Part shown: piece after piece, positions 22,213-33,659 of the stretch
How positions within the stretch are numbered: the stretch's first letter is position 1
Layout of the letters: every line of letters starts with the position of its first letter
Assembly (NCBI GenBank): GCA_934047225.1
Contig: OW203992.1
Location: 5,879,501-5,943,500 of the forward strand
DNA: 64,000 nucleotides
Reading direction: 5' to 3'
DNA from: Ypsolopha sequella
Lineage: Eukaryota > Arthropoda > Insecta > Lepidoptera > Ypsolophidae
The notes under the pieces: model-generated
Database searches by the model: none
The model's input: the letters and a program-made list of their open reading frames with translations, nothing else
What the model was told of the DNA's origin: nothing
Position numbers and translations under genes: made by a program

Positions 22213-22560
22213 GCGGCCTGAAAGAAGACGTAGTGACTGGAATATAAAAAGGAATACTTCGGTGGTTTGGACATTTAGAGAGGATGAATGAAAGCAGAGT
22301 GGCGAAAGAAATTTATGGTACGCAAAATTGTTGATATTATAAGAATAGTAATTTATAATATTAAATAAAATTAAAATAATTCTTATTGAAGGTATAAAAT
22401 TTATTATACCCTTATTAATATAAAATCTACGACTATGTAATCGTTCATAAATGCTAAACAATAAGTTGTAAGCTCGACCTGGCCGCCCTAGAAAGACGTA
22501 AGCTAACCAAATATGTAAACTGAAGAAGGGCAATGTTAGAGTAGCCGGAATAAAAGAGCT
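22213..22560 (+). pseudogene. LINE ORF C-terminal fragment, interrupted
   Basis: 22213-22320 encodes GLKEDVVTGI, then after a stop KGILRWFGHLERMNESRVAK and EIYG. It resumes at about 22466 with a decayed match to ARPGDPRRTYADQIGDILKK. The 145 bp between (22321-22465) is an unrelated AT-rich insertion. The same family is at 24217-24607. Confidence 0.7.
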
Positions 22561-23290
22561 TGTATGACTAGATTGATGGATGTGTAAGAGGCAAAAGAGG
22601 TGTGTCAGGATGTATAGTGTCTGCTTACCCTTCTAGGAGACAGGCATGTGTATATGTATGTAAACAAGTAAACAATAGAAGTCCACTCCTTCGCAATCAA
22701 GCCATAACTCCGCGTGACAGATACAATGTAATTCAGCGTGATTCATGAGGGTCGACTGCCATGCATCATTCATTATGACACGCCAGATTAATGAGGCTGC
22801 ATTTACACCTGTCATTAGGTGGACCAGTGATTGTTAGTGATGAAACATGCTTAGTTTAATACTTAGTTGCTTTGTATTTTTCCGTCAAAACGCGGTTTTG
22901 GAGGGCTTATGAGGTTAACATTATCATAAAACATTATCATTACGACATGAATCCTCGAAGGGGTGTCAGAATTGTTCTCAAGCAAGTCACAACCTCTTTT
23001 CACCGACGATGTCCTTTGAAACTAACATTTCGTAGAGCCTAATAAATGTTAATCAACTTACCCACAGACTTTTATATGTTTCAGATTATTTCACGTAAGT
23101 TTGCGAATCAAAACATATCCGATAAATTTCAGGGTGATACTGTAATTTACCTATGAGATATCACAAGTAATTAAAACCTTTGACATTTGTATACAAATTC
23201 GAACTCAAAGGCTTTTCCTGTGTTCGAACTTTATCGTGAAATAAAATATTTATCAATTAACATGCTGGATGTAAGGATGCATAAAAAAGT
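22561..23290. other. no gene; SINE-body fragment at 22935-22992
   Basis: Unique-looking AT-rich sequence. The only recognisable part is TACGACATGAATCCTCGAAG, then GGGTGTCAGAATTGTTC, which belongs to the SINE body also seen at 757-833. Confidence 0.4.
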
Positions 23291-23292
23291 AG

Positions 23293-23429
23293 TACATATT
23301 GCGGCAGTAAATAGTGCACATCGTATTGTAGTGTCATCTCTGTCACACGAAGCACTAATAGTCCAAGTGACAGAGACGACGCTCTACAAAGTCGAAGATA
23401 GCCGATATGCATTATTTTCTGCCGGGTAC
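23293..23429. repeat. imperfect foldback, about 137 bp
   Basis: TACATATTGCGGCAGTAAAT, then AGTGCACATCG, is mirrored by CGATATGCATTATTTTCTGC, then CGGGTA. An inner GTCATCTCTGTCAC/GTGACAGAGACGAC pair extends the stem. Overlapping open frames on both strands are by-products. Confidence 0.5.
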
Positions 23430-23565
23430 TGTAAGAAGATTCATACACAGAGCGAAAAGAGATTTTTATTTTGACCGAGCGTTAGTTTGGATCCTGAACG
23501 CAAGTCGGTTTTATATTAATATAAAATATACTCAAGTTGCTATCCAAACTTTCACTTATAACCAG

Positions 23566-23799
23566 CCCCCCTATTCTGTATCTTAGGTTGCCAACTGGAC
23601 AGGGTGCCTATCGTCAAAAACATATATAAAAACCGAACTATCAAAATTGCCTTTAGCGGGTATTGAACTATTTACGAACTGTGAAGTCACTTCAATCGCG
23701 AACATATCCTCCTTAGACAATCGAAATTCGATAGTCTATCTATGTTTTTGATGATAGGCACCCAGTTCAGTTGGCAACTAGAGATACATAATAGGCCCG
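23566..23799 (-). mobile_element. MITE family F, copy 1 of 3
   Basis: The left end is CCCCCTATTCTGTATCTTAG, then GTTGCCAACTGG, and the right end is GTTGGCAACTAGAGATACAT, then AATAGG. An inner pair TATCGTCAAAAACATA and TATGTTTTTGATGATA is conserved in all copies. Copies 2 and 3 are at 25993-26226 and 42888-43122. Confidence 0.75.
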
Positions 23800-24098
23800 C
23801 AGGTCCTATAAAATATAATCGCAGTCCATTATATAATTCCACATTGCCAAACCAGGAGAAAAGTTGTCGAAAAAGGCATTATTATATTTTATCAAACAAA
23901 ATCGCCCCAATCGCGTCTCTGTTTAACAGATCCTTCCAAAACTAATATACTATTTTATCAAAATACTAGATTTTTTACTGTAGTAAGTATGCAAGCTCTA
24001 AAATTGTCGATTTCTTTTGGGATTGAGCTATTATTATATGAGTATTTTTAACCCTTACAGCACTGGAAAAAAATAACAATATTAGTAAAACAATAGAA

Positions 24099-24690
24099 AA
24101 TACATAAATTCATACTGAAGACTTGGTAAGTGCTCAAGTCATAACCCGTTTTGGAAATTCGTAAATTATTTTTTTCGTATTCCATACAAACACAAGCCCA
24201 GCCCCGAATCATTTTTTATGAGACGTAAACATTTAATTTATACTCACACTACTACGATCCAGACACACCTCTTTCGCCTCTTCCACATCCAACAATCAAG
24301 TCAAACAAGCTCTTGTATTCCGGGTACTTTTGACATGGCCCTTCTTCAGTATGTCGCCAATTTGGTCAGCATACGTCCTTCTAGGGTCGCCTGGTCGAGC
24401 TGTACCTACCACGTGCGCATCATAAATTTCTTTCGCCACTCTACTTTCATTCATCCTCTCTTCATGTCCAAAACACCGAAGCATTCCTTTTTCTATTCTA
24501 ATCACTACATCTTCTTTCGGGCCGCAACGATTCCATATTATATCGATATATTTCACTGTGGCATTCAATGTTAAACCACACATACTACGTGAGGAACGCA
24601 TTTCCACTGCATTAATGGTTAAATTTCGTAAAAGGTGTGATCATACCATAGTTGTGATAAATTACCGAATCTACAGTATGAATTTGGCTG
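24099..24690. mobile_element. MITE family B copy split by a LINE fragment
   Basis: The left part (24109 ATTCATACTGAAGACTTGGT, then AAGTGCTCAAGTCATAAC) and the right part (24654 ATAAATTACCGAATCTACAG, then TATGAATTTGGCTGT) are the two ends of one family B element. The middle 24205-24607 is a LINE insertion. Confidence 0.65.
24217..24607 (-). pseudogene. LINE ORF C-terminus, 5'-truncated
   Basis: An open frame of 103 codons on the minus strand reads RCGPKEDVVIRIEKGMLRCF, GHEERMNESRVAKEIYDAHV and GDPRRTYADQIGDILKKGHV. This is the conserved tail that follows reverse transcriptase in a common lepidopteran non-LTR family. The open frame and the intact host MITE on both sides suggest a younger insertion than 22213-22560. 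Confidence 0.75.
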
Positions 24691-25990
24691 TTTAATCGCC
24701 TTACTGCACTCACGAATAAGACCGACTTCCTTACATAAACATAATTCTGTGCTTGATGAAGATGAAATAGAGCACATATTACAACAGACAAGACAATATG
24801 TCCGCTCGTGTAGTTACAACGGAATTAATTTTACTTCAAATGTAATTAGTGCAGTCAGCTTCTGCTCTATCGTCGTCGACGTCGAGGCGCAATTTACTAT
24901 CGTTATAAATGCAAAATGTCTTCGTCCTCCTTTCTACTCTCTCTTTGTCACTTCTCAGTATTACGTAATCTATGGCAGAAGTGTAATATTAATTAAAATT
25001 GTACAGAAAGGTAACTTCTTTGAATCGAGACAAAGTTCAAGCTTTTAATAATCCTTGCTCGCAGAAGCGTAAAAATACCTTCAAACTTTACCTATTTCCT
25101 AATTTTGCTTCGATCAATATTATCCGGTGTAATGCCTTTATTTATTCTTTATTGCACAAACATTTTAAATAGCACAAGATACACAAAAATAATAGTTTCT
25201 TCAATGGCAAGTTTATTTTCTATTTTGCAACATTTGTGAAAAAGTGAAAAAGTACTGAGAATGCTGGGCAAATAAATGAGTCACGCATTTCCAAAGTGCA
25301 TCTTGTCCATTTGAGCTCAAAAGGAGTTATTGATAAAAGACTGTTCTTGTATTAACAAAAACCGTCAGTCTTTTCAATTGACTTGTTTCTTAAGGATCTA
25401 TTTTTAATCATAATATGTATTACATTAATACAAATATGCAAATTATGCGGGTACAAATTATGCAAAAAATAGATTTTTGGTTCGTGCTTGTGATTGTTAT
25501 AATAAAGATTTTCTTGATCTTGATATAATTAATGCATCTTTCGCTGGGTCTATTTAATTCTTCATTGTTTAAAACGTTTTTAAAAAAGTACTAAATGTTT
25601 TCTTAGTGATACTTAACTTTGTGTTAGTGTTAATTTTAATTTATGTACATTTTTCTCTCTTCAATTTGCTTTGTTGTTTTGTTATTATATATATATATAT
25701 ATTCCCTTTTCAATTTGCTTTGTTTTGTGTAACTTTACTGAGTAACTTATAACGCAAGTACATGTTGCGTTGTTATAATGCCGTGCACATAAATTTATTT
25801 ACTTGCAAGATTTATCTGGAAACTTGTTTGGTTTTAAGATAAATTTATTGTTATTTGTATTATGTGTTAAGAAAACTGTTTGTTTCCCAATCAATAAAAT
25901 AAAATAAAAATTAATCATAATTAGTCTAAATTTACATTAAAACATTGGACAAGAGAGATTCTGGAAATACATCATGGACATCAAGAGACC
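24691..25990. other. no recognised gene
   Basis: AT-rich. A TA dinucleotide run is at 25685-25702, flanked by a repeated CAATTTGCTTTGTT. TTTATTCTTTATTGCACAAA at 25140-25160 looks like a reversed LINE poly(A)-signal tail. The 99-codon frame at 24749-25048 has no recognisable motif. Confidence 0.4.
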
Positions 25991-25992
25991 TG

Positions 25993-26226
25993 CGGGCCTA
26001 TTATGTATCTCTAGTTGCTTTCTAGACTGGGTGCCTATCATCAAAAACATGGATATACTATCGAATTCCGATTTCCTAAGGATATGTTCGCACTTGAAGT
26101 GACGACACAGATTGTTAATAGTTCAATACACACTAAAGGAAATGTTGAAATTTCAGTTTTTATCTATGTTTTTGATGATACGCACCCAGATCAGTTGGCA
26201 ACCAAAGATACAGAATAGGAGGGCTG
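25993..26226 (+). mobile_element. MITE family F, copy 2
   Basis: CTGCGGGCCTATTATGTATC at the left and GATACAGAATAGGAGGGCTG at the right, with the inner ATCATCAAAAACATG and CTATGTTTTTGATGAT pair. It is close to the 42888 copy along its whole length. Confidence 0.75.
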
Positions 26227-26685
26227 GAAATAATAAGATGGACAACATGCTTTACGGAAATAAAAGTGCAGACATTAATTACATCAAACAGTTTATTTTG
26301 TTAAAGGAAAATTCCAATTTATTAAATCAACATTGTCCATTGGTTTGTCTTCACTTTCATCAATATTTTCTATTTCATTCGAACCATAAATAACTTTTTT
26401 GTAGTATGATAGTTCCTCAATTTGGTCCGCAAAATGGACGTAAAGTGTTTTGGTAGTACATACATGGACAAGAGGGCCTTTGGAAGTAAAGTCTTTTTAT
26501 TTATTATTTTGTACTGGACAAGACGGGATTAGGAATGCGTATTAGTGCAAAAAATGGCGGCTTACATCCATAAACTTTCGTCATTTTTACTTTTTTTTTT
26601 ATTTATGTGGACAAGATGCACTTTGGTACTGCACGACTCAAATGTGCATTAAAAAAAGAAAAATAAATTTCATAAATAGATACAT
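26227..26685. other. nothing recognised
   Basis: Repeated mentions of the motif TGGACAAGA (near 25947, 26464, 26516 and 26608) suggest degraded internal repeats. No frame is credible. Confidence 0.35.
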
Positions 26686-27030
26686 ATTACAAGGTGGTAG
26701 AGCTGACGCTGGGCTCGACTGTGGAGGTACCACCATATTACTTGGAGACCCCCTCGAAGTAATTCGAGGGAGAGTAAGAGGACAGCTCACAGGCAAAAAA
26801 CCAGGAGGCCCACCATGCCTGGGACCGATGGATGGCGGTATATCCATCCCTAATAGCCGGACCTTATATGGAACAGACAGGTGACGGGCAGCGGCGTCAC
26901 TGGTGTGAGGTTCCGGCACCGCGTGTGTGAGTATGGGCAATTCTTCCAGGATGACCGCCGGGAGTGGCAAAGTCCTGGGAAGGCTTATGTCCAGCAGTGG
27001 ACGATCTAGGCTGATGGATGATGAAGATAT
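26686..27030 (+). mobile_element. LINE 3' end
   Basis: The segment contains GGTACCACCATATTACTTGG and GGTGACGGGCAGCGGCGTCA and ends CCAGCAGTGGACGATCTAGG, then CTGATGGATGATGA. The late part encodes FQDDRREWQSPGKAYVQQWT, the conserved C-terminus of a lepidopteran non-LTR element. A reverse copy lies at 62484-62850 and a decayed one at 12150-12280. Confidence 0.7.
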
Positions 27031-28149
27031 TTATTTATGTGTAACAATTATACATCAGATATTACATAACATGGACTTTTAAGTACATTATTTAATTGGT
27101 ACTCTGAATAAAAGCTATAAATAAACGTAATTAATTAAGAGACCATCTGCCCTTCCATTATAAGAACAAAGATAAACAATAAGCGAAACGCTACTCGACT
27201 GAAACAACAAAACCTCCTACATAAGTCCATCTTGACCCATATAAAAGAATATCCCATTAATCCAATTAACGAATGCTTATTAACCCTTAAATCTATCTTG
27301 GGTCGAAAACTGCACAAAGGATGTTTTATTAATTATTTACCTAACTTTTATGTTAATTATATGATTGTATCAGCTAAAAATATGTTTAGTAACAGCTCTT
27401 AATTTTTGAAAATTCATAATTTTATTTTTATTTGTATTTTCTCGAATGTTGGCGAGAAAATTGTTAAAGAGAGCTTTTGGAAAAAATATCTAATAAAGAT
27501 TTTGCTTTTATAAATTTTTATAGCTTTTTGATTTTAAAGTCAAAAAGTGTACAGCTGTACAAAAATCTAATAAAATAATAAAAATGAAAAAATTAAGCTT
27601 TTATGGCAAACTATTTTTTTTTCTTGTTTTTGTGTTAAAATCCCATTTCAAACAAAAAAAAATTATTCTATTTTTTTCATAATTTTTTGGTATTTTTCTA
27701 TCACTATTTTCAATTTCATACAAAAATATGCCATTTAAGGGTTAAGGGGCCGTTTTAAAAGGCTTTCTGTGGAAATGAGAACCCCCATCAATGGTTAGCC
27801 ATTTGAACGAGAACATTTGACCTGCAAATTAAGGTTGTACAGAGGAAATGTTGTCTGTAAGTAGACAAAACGGAACGGGAAGAAAAACGTGGTAGATAAG
27901 GCTAATACGACCAGATATCGTAAGGTTGTGGGACGCGGTCCGCATACTGTGTCTACATGCAGGGGTTCTCTTGTCGGATTTGAAAGGGCTTTTGATATTT
28001 TTTATTAAAGATAAATTTTTAATGTTAAATGTTCAGGTCAATAGAAACATTTTTTAGGAGTAAGGGCCTCACAGTGTTTAGTTTTTATCATTACTTCATT
28101 CACCTCTACCACAAAATAACCACTTACAGAAGGTTTACTCCGCATAACT
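27031..28149. other. no recognised gene
   Basis: Mostly AT-rich, with homopolymer runs at 27600-27700. No open frame has a recognisable domain. Confidence 0.4.
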
Positions 28150-28282
28150 AGCGAAAACAGGCGCACGCATCCATAGACGCGTACGTACGACGATCTCGGA
28201 TGAAGTCGGTCGAATGCCAATACGAAATTCAGCTGAGATCGCCATACGTGCGCGTCTATGCATGTGTGCGTCTGTTTTTGCT
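28150..28282. repeat. 133-bp palindromic MITE
   Basis: AGCGAAAACAGGCGCACGCA, then TCCATAGACGCGTACG, is mirrored by CGTGCGCGTCTATGCATGTG, then TGCGTCTGTTTTTGCT. The arms are about 50 bp, GC-richer than the surroundings. Confidence 0.65.
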
Positions 28283-28464
28283 CCGTGGTCGTCGAGTCGG
28301 CCTTCTGGTAGTATCTATTTTGTGCCTCTACCCTTAGATCTTGTACGAAGTCTACTGGCGCTAGTCTTGTAGGTAAAGAGATGTTTTTCCAACTAACGGT
28401 TGCAGTAAGCCAGCGATCAGGTTACGAGTTTATCGGTTTACTCTCTCTCTTCTACAAGTTCTCG

Positions 28465-28878
28465 TCACTAATATCAAAAAATACTGGTGTTTCTTTTCTG
28501 TGTGCTTCATAAAATACACGGGAAATTTTAATAAATTTCTGGTTTATGCATTTTGACTATATAATCTAGGGTTTTGAAATTGGAAAACATGTTTGGATAA
28601 ATTTTCCTCGAAAGAATTGTTGAAATGAGGTCTTCAAACACACTTTTTCTCCTCGTTTGACTGATAGCAACCATATACAGAACTCAAACATATTTTATTA
28701 GGTGTGTTTAAAAAATATCTAGAGATTTGATATTTGAAATTTTGCTAGCTATTTTAGTTTTTTTAATAAAATTTTAAAACCAACTTTTTTCCCTTTGCCC
28801 TGAATCCGCCCCTCTCGCACTACGCGACGTTTCACTGGGAGTGACAGTGACAAAAATAAAATTCGCATAGCCTCTTAA
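28465..28878 (-). mobile_element. TTAA MITE, copy 2
   Basis: Reverse complement of 12651-13074. It keeps the TTAA-bounded end CGCATAGCCTCTTAA at 28878, but the opposite end has decayed. Family D begins in the next base, so two repeats abut. Confidence 0.7.
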
Positions 28879-29365
28879 GGTGGGCCATCCCGCTCAGCTA
28901 CCATATAAATGCTTTAGGTGTTTGTGACGTTCAGATGGCTATGATCTTAATGAAACTTTGCACACATGTTTGTATATTATGTTTCCCTTCCACCCACACC
29001 GCACTCCGACCCATCTCTCGTCAAGAGGTGCAAGATGCCAAGATATTCGAAAAGCGCCGAATTTGTGAAATGGTTTCAGGTTAAAACTGTTTTCCATGAA
29101 AAGGTAACTGTTTATTTATAGAAAAGTGACGTCTGTATTTCTCTCTTGTTTTATTTCCAGTATAGATAAAAATTGTACAACTTGCTAAACTCTGCGTAAA
29201 ATGAGGCAATATTCACGATATCCTGACTGCTATTATGACGGTGTTTCATCGAATTTTGCTTTTTGTGCTGTATAGAAACGTAGTTAAATGTCACTCGATA
29301 ATACTTATGAAAAAACACATGAAAAAAAAAGCTGTTGACTTCACAATCAGTTTTTAACTTTTGAA
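28879..29365 (+). repeat. family D segment
   Basis: GGTGGGCCATCCCGCTCAGC, TACCATATAAATGC, CAAGAGGTGCAAGATGCCAA, TATTTCCAGTATAGATAAAA and, at the end, TTGACTTCACAATCAGTTTT. It is collinear with the left arm of the foldback at 49495-49955. Confidence 0.65.
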
Positions 29366-29560
29366 TGAATCTCGATCAAAATCCAGGCGTGAAGGGACTT
29401 CTTAACAAGGCATTTTTGCATCGTAATCAGTAACATTCATAACTACTGTCGCGTTCCCTTTGTCCGCCTTTAAAACAAGAATGCTGTTATTTTTGCGTAT
29501 TTCGAGGATCGCGCCTTTTTCTTCCAAGTCAGGTTGCTACTTGGAACTCTTCATCTAAAA

Positions 29561-29972
29561 CAGGGCTCGGCAACGTTGTGATCGCGGGCGCACATGCGCT
29601 CGCGAGGGCTTTTTGTTGCGCCCTTCATGAAAACACATCGTTTCTTTGAATTTGCTGACTTTTGGCTTTCAGCATGAGACGTGAGGGATGAAAACTCTTG
29701 GAATGTTGTTGATGCGTATACTGCATCAACGTACGCATGCGAATTCATGTTTTCAACAATGAAGTACATGAAACTTCGATCAACTATATCTAATTGTTGT
29801 AACAACTAGTGACTTATATATTTCGCTAGATTATGCCTCATGTAATAAACATTTTATCTTTGTGTAAAGTTTCATTTATTATGTCGTACTACGAGTGTAA
29901 GTATTCATGCGCCCATCAGGATTAAATTATTTTAGAATGAGCCCTTTGGCTGGATAAGGTTGCCGACACCTG
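29561..29972. mobile_element. 412-bp hAT-type MITE with 8-bp duplication
   Basis: The ends are CAGGGCTCGGCAACGTT and AAGGTTGCCGACACCTG. Both flanks are ATCTAAAA (29553-29560 and 29973-29980), a perfect 8-bp duplication. CAGGGGTCGGCAAC-type ends are well known in hAT elements. An 84-codon minus frame (29551-29805) overlaps the end and ends DHNVAEPCF; it is probably chance. A right-end fragment of the same family is at 34090-34250. Confidence 0.85.
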
Positions 29973-29980
29973 ATCTAAAA

Positions 29981-30853
29981 TAATCACGACGTCCTGTCTG
30001 GTCGAATCAACGTCACTAGGTGGCAGTCAATAATAATTAATAAACGACAGAGATCGCCACCCTTCCTAACCTGTCATAATCGTTGCACCAACCAGTCATC
30101 CAAAGAGCAAAGTAATGCGGTAACATGCAGTCATCCCGCGACGACGGCAAATGTAACTCTGTCGAAAATTCAGGAAAATATAAAAACTAAATGGTGAGTC
30201 CTGTACTCGTAATAATTTTCATTTTAATGAGCATGAAATTTCATATATTTCCAGCCCTTTTGGGTCAGGGACCTAAGCGGGATTATTATTAAAGATTTTT
30301 TTTTATTAATGAAACGAGGAGACATGGCATAATTTATCAAAGTATAACATACTAACATGATGTTAGTTATTATTATTTCATTGCAGTTACCTATTTTTAA
30401 ATAGACAAAACAAAAAAATGTCTATACCTCGAAAACTATTTAACTTTGCGCTAAAGTAAATTCAGTAAAAATGTTTAAAATCACTTCCTTTATCATCCTT
30501 GAAAAAATTTACATCGATGCCCCAAACACCCTGCATACTATTAACATTTTAAACGAAACTTGGAGAAGTTCACTATAATATGTCGTAACATAAACAGAAA
30601 AATAACAACAAAACACAAGTTACCATAGACAAATAAATACAATTCGTCTATGATGTTACTGACTATAAATGACGTCACCGGGCTGCAGTTTGCCGCCCCT
30701 GTCTCGTCGTTTGGTTGGCGCGCGGCCCAAATTATTCGCCTGTGACTATGTTTGCGGCGCATTGTCTGGGTTTGCGGAGAGATTTCATTGGCTGCTCCTG
30801 CACTAATATGAGGGAATTAAATTAGGCTGTTTACATAACTTGACGTTGAACTC
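29981..30853. other. unique sequence with possible promoter and splice signals
   Basis: At 30661 TATAAATGACGTCACC combines a TATA-like and a CRE-like site in a GC-richer patch (30660-30800). At 30190 AAATG is followed by GTGAGTC, a strong donor match, preceded by a 21-codon frame starting MQSSRDDGK at about 30126. Neither can be tied to a gene. Confidence 0.25.
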
Positions 30854-31274
30854 TTAAGAGGCTATGCGAATTTTATTTTTGTCACTGTCACTCTAAGTGA
30901 AAAATCACGCAGTGCGAGAGGGGCGGATTCAGGGCAAAAGGGAAAAAAGTTGGTTTAATATTTTTATTAAAAAAACTAAAATAGCTAGCAAATTTTCAAA
31001 TATCAAATCTGTAGATATTGTTATAAATACACCTAATAAAATATGTTTGAGTTCTGTATATGGTTCCTATTCGTCAAACGAGGAGAAAAAGTGTGTTTGA
31101 AGACCTCATTTCAACAATTATACTTTCCAAAATTTATCCAAACATGTTTTCCAATTTCAAAACCCTAGATTATATAGTCAAAATGCATATACCAGAAACT
31201 GATTATAATTTTCCGTGTATTTCATGAAATACACAGAAAAGAAACACCCGTATTTTTTTCGCATATCGCCTTAA
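30854..31274 (+). mobile_element. TTAA MITE, copy 3
   Basis: TTAAGAGGCTATGCGAATTT starts it and TTCGCATATCGCCTTAA ends it. This is the cleanest copy: the inverted ends match over about 15 bp and TTAA is intact on both sides. Confidence 0.8.
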
Positions 31275-32060
31275 CTTAGAAAACAGCTAATTCACAGTTA
31301 AATTTAGGAAGGCATTAGTTAAATGAAAACATTACTCAGCCAAGATGCAAATTTAAGTCCGACTTTAAAAGTACTTTTTTATACAGCAGACATGAATATT
31401 ATATCTACAAACTGAAGCCGAACTTATTATTCAAATATTCCTAAGATTCACAAATAAAGCCCTTAAGCAGCTTTAAATCGAATATTCAGTTTTATTTTCA
31501 CCTAAAATCATGGTCACAATATGGTAATACAGCGAAGAGCGAAAGGTAATCTAAAAAAATCTGGCCCCGAAAAACGGGCACAAGTGTTCATTTTCACATA
31601 CGCAATACTGAACCCAAATAATGGTTCCGCAGGTTCGTTTATGGAAGAAGGAGGTCATAAATATCTCCAAGAAGGCATTGCCAGAATAATTTACTCCCCA
31701 GATACTCATCTTAATGCTTTTGAGTTCAGATCCGTTTATGTTTATGACCTAAACAAACACCCTTTATTGTAGACCTTCCCTCTAAGGGCCCGCACTGAGG
31801 ATTTAACATTGATTTATTAGGAGAAGGATAACTAAATTGACTTCGTTTAGTGTGATTGAGATAGTAATAGCGCGTGTTGTAAGTGACGCAACTGTCAAAA
31901 AAATAGGTATTTTCTTTCATGAAAGACGCTGGTTTTTTTTTTAATTTCCCACTACCTACTAACACTGAAGGAAATGAAAAATTATTGCGGGTACACACAT
32001 TTTTTACAAATTAAAAATTTAAAATATTTGGCCAAAGCAATCAAAATTATACATATTTTT
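31275..32060. other. no recognised gene
   Basis: An 83-codon frame at 31521-31772 (MVIQRRAKGNLKKSGPEKRA, then later YAILNPNNGSAGSF) lacks any known motif and any splice context. The rest is AT-rich. Confidence 0.3.
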
Positions 32061-32065
32061 TTTTT

Positions 32066-32426
32066 TAATGCAAGTTCTCGTAAAGGCCCACTTTTTATGC
32101 ATCAAAACCAAACAGAAAGTCGATCATTTTGCCCTAGGGCTTTATTATTTTTTTTTTTATTTGTTTACAAATGGTTGGCTAACCTGCAGCCTTTCCTGTG
32201 TACCATAAATGTTATACTTTTTTTCCACTGTTTAACGGCTCTGGATACAGTTTTTTTGAGCCAATCATAATTTAAAGTTCACAAGGTTATATTTGTTTTA
32301 TTTCCTCACACTATGCATTGAAAAACGTAGTATGATACACGGACGTAAAAGCAATAAATTACTCGGTTACGTTAAATCGTCCTCGTAATTTATTCCTTTT
32401 TGCCCTTGTAGCATAAACTACTATTA
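32066..32426 (+). mobile_element. family G element, copy 1 of 4
   Basis: Collinear with 36957-37330 and 38871-39264: CTCGTAAAGGCCCACTTTTT, ATTTTGCCCTAGGGCTTTAT, AATGGTTGGCTAACCTGCAG and TGTAGCATAAACTACTATTA. The 3' 100 bp folds on itself (TAGTATGATACACGG.CGTAA against TTGCCCTTGTAGCATAAACTA). The superfamily is unknown. Confidence 0.7.
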
Positions 32427-32960
32427 AAGCACTCCCAAACTCATTCAGTTTGCTATAAAAATCTCTTCTCGCCGATGTACTAAAATGTATGTATTCAAAG
32501 TTTTCATTACGTTTTGTTTGTACAATATAGAATAAGAATAAGAATCAATTACAAAAGAAAACAGTTTAAAGCAATCCATCCTTTAATGTGTACCTTAATT
32601 AAACATTTACAGCCAAATATTCCACGTCCAACAATGTTTTGATTTCCCTCGTTAAGGCCCTTACCATTGCCAAATGGGTACTTTCTAAAGCCTACTCCTC
32701 GTTTATGGCCAAACCAAAAATAACGAAAAAATCTATTATGAATAATCAACTCTTAGACAACATATGCAACAGTTTTCTTTTTCATACCACCAAAACTTCT
32801 ACATGAATTTTTTTTTTTACTGAATGGTGTTTTTTGACCTCAAATTCCCTACTGCTCCTGAGTGGCTTGGTCGATTGAATTCATCTATGCTTTGATAAAT
32901 AGATAAACTTGATAGCTATAAACATAACATAAGATTATTCAATCGAGTAATCACGTCCAA
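32427..32960. other. nothing recognised
   Basis: AT-rich spacer without repeats that match elsewhere in the window. Confidence 0.35.
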
Positions 32961-32964
32961 GTGA

Positions 32965-33126
32965 AAAGTATAATTTTCTCCTATTTCGCCCTCTCAAGGA
33001 CGCAGCGAGCGTCGTAACAGCCACTTTGCATTGCGCGCTGATATGAACGTTATTTCAATGTCGTTTCCGTTGATATTCGTAGTGACAAATATCGAGCTGC
33101 TAATTTGGCGAAGGTAATCGCCTTAA
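32965..33126 (+). mobile_element. family C MITE with TTAA end
   Basis: CTCCTATTTCGCCCTC, CGTAACAGCCACTTTGCATT, GAACGTTATTTCAATGTCGT, then ATCGCCTTAA. Related copies are at 59150-59337 and 59700-59864. The GCCTTAA end recalls the TTAA MITE family. Confidence 0.6.
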
Positions 33127-33659
33127 TAATCCAAAATAAGCCTGAAAATGGAGATGTAATCCTTAAAAACGTAATTCTTCGTCCCGCCGTGTCATTTCCC
33201 TGACGCGATCAATTTCCCGAGACGTGGCCTTTTGACGCCGTCTCCTTGTTTACTTGATCGATGGACGTACTTTTGTTATTTTGTCGAAAAGTTTCATGAA
33301 ATTATTCTGCCTTATTTACAAAGGCCAGCTGTGAAGAGAAGTCTTCAATCACGTGACTCTATAAACTACTTGAATTAAAAGATTTTAGGTACCTACATTC
33401 CAAGAGAGTTCAAAAATTAGACCGCCTCTGTGGTATAGTGCAGGACTCGCAGCCGTTGCATGATAGATTTTTGATAGGTTTTTCATGATAGATAGATGTT
33501 TGGTAATAAATAATTGTGTGAGCAGACATTTTCCATTCTGAATTATCTAAAAAGCAAGCATTGTTCTCGGTCAAAGGATTGCCATTTAGACGCGATATTG
33601 TGCATTTACACATCTAAAATGCCAGCGAACATACAAAAACTTGCAAGTAATGCAGCCGC
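33127..33659. other. no gene; SINE-head-like motif at 33418
   Basis: GACCGCCTCTGTGGTATAGT, then GCAGGACTCGCAGCCG, resembles an A-box SINE head, but no B box follows. The rest is unremarkable. Confidence 0.3.

Noticed and set aside
22189..22533. 114-codon minus-strand frame
   Set aside because: It is antisense to a LINE relic and its AT-rich insertion; the sense strand explains the sequence.
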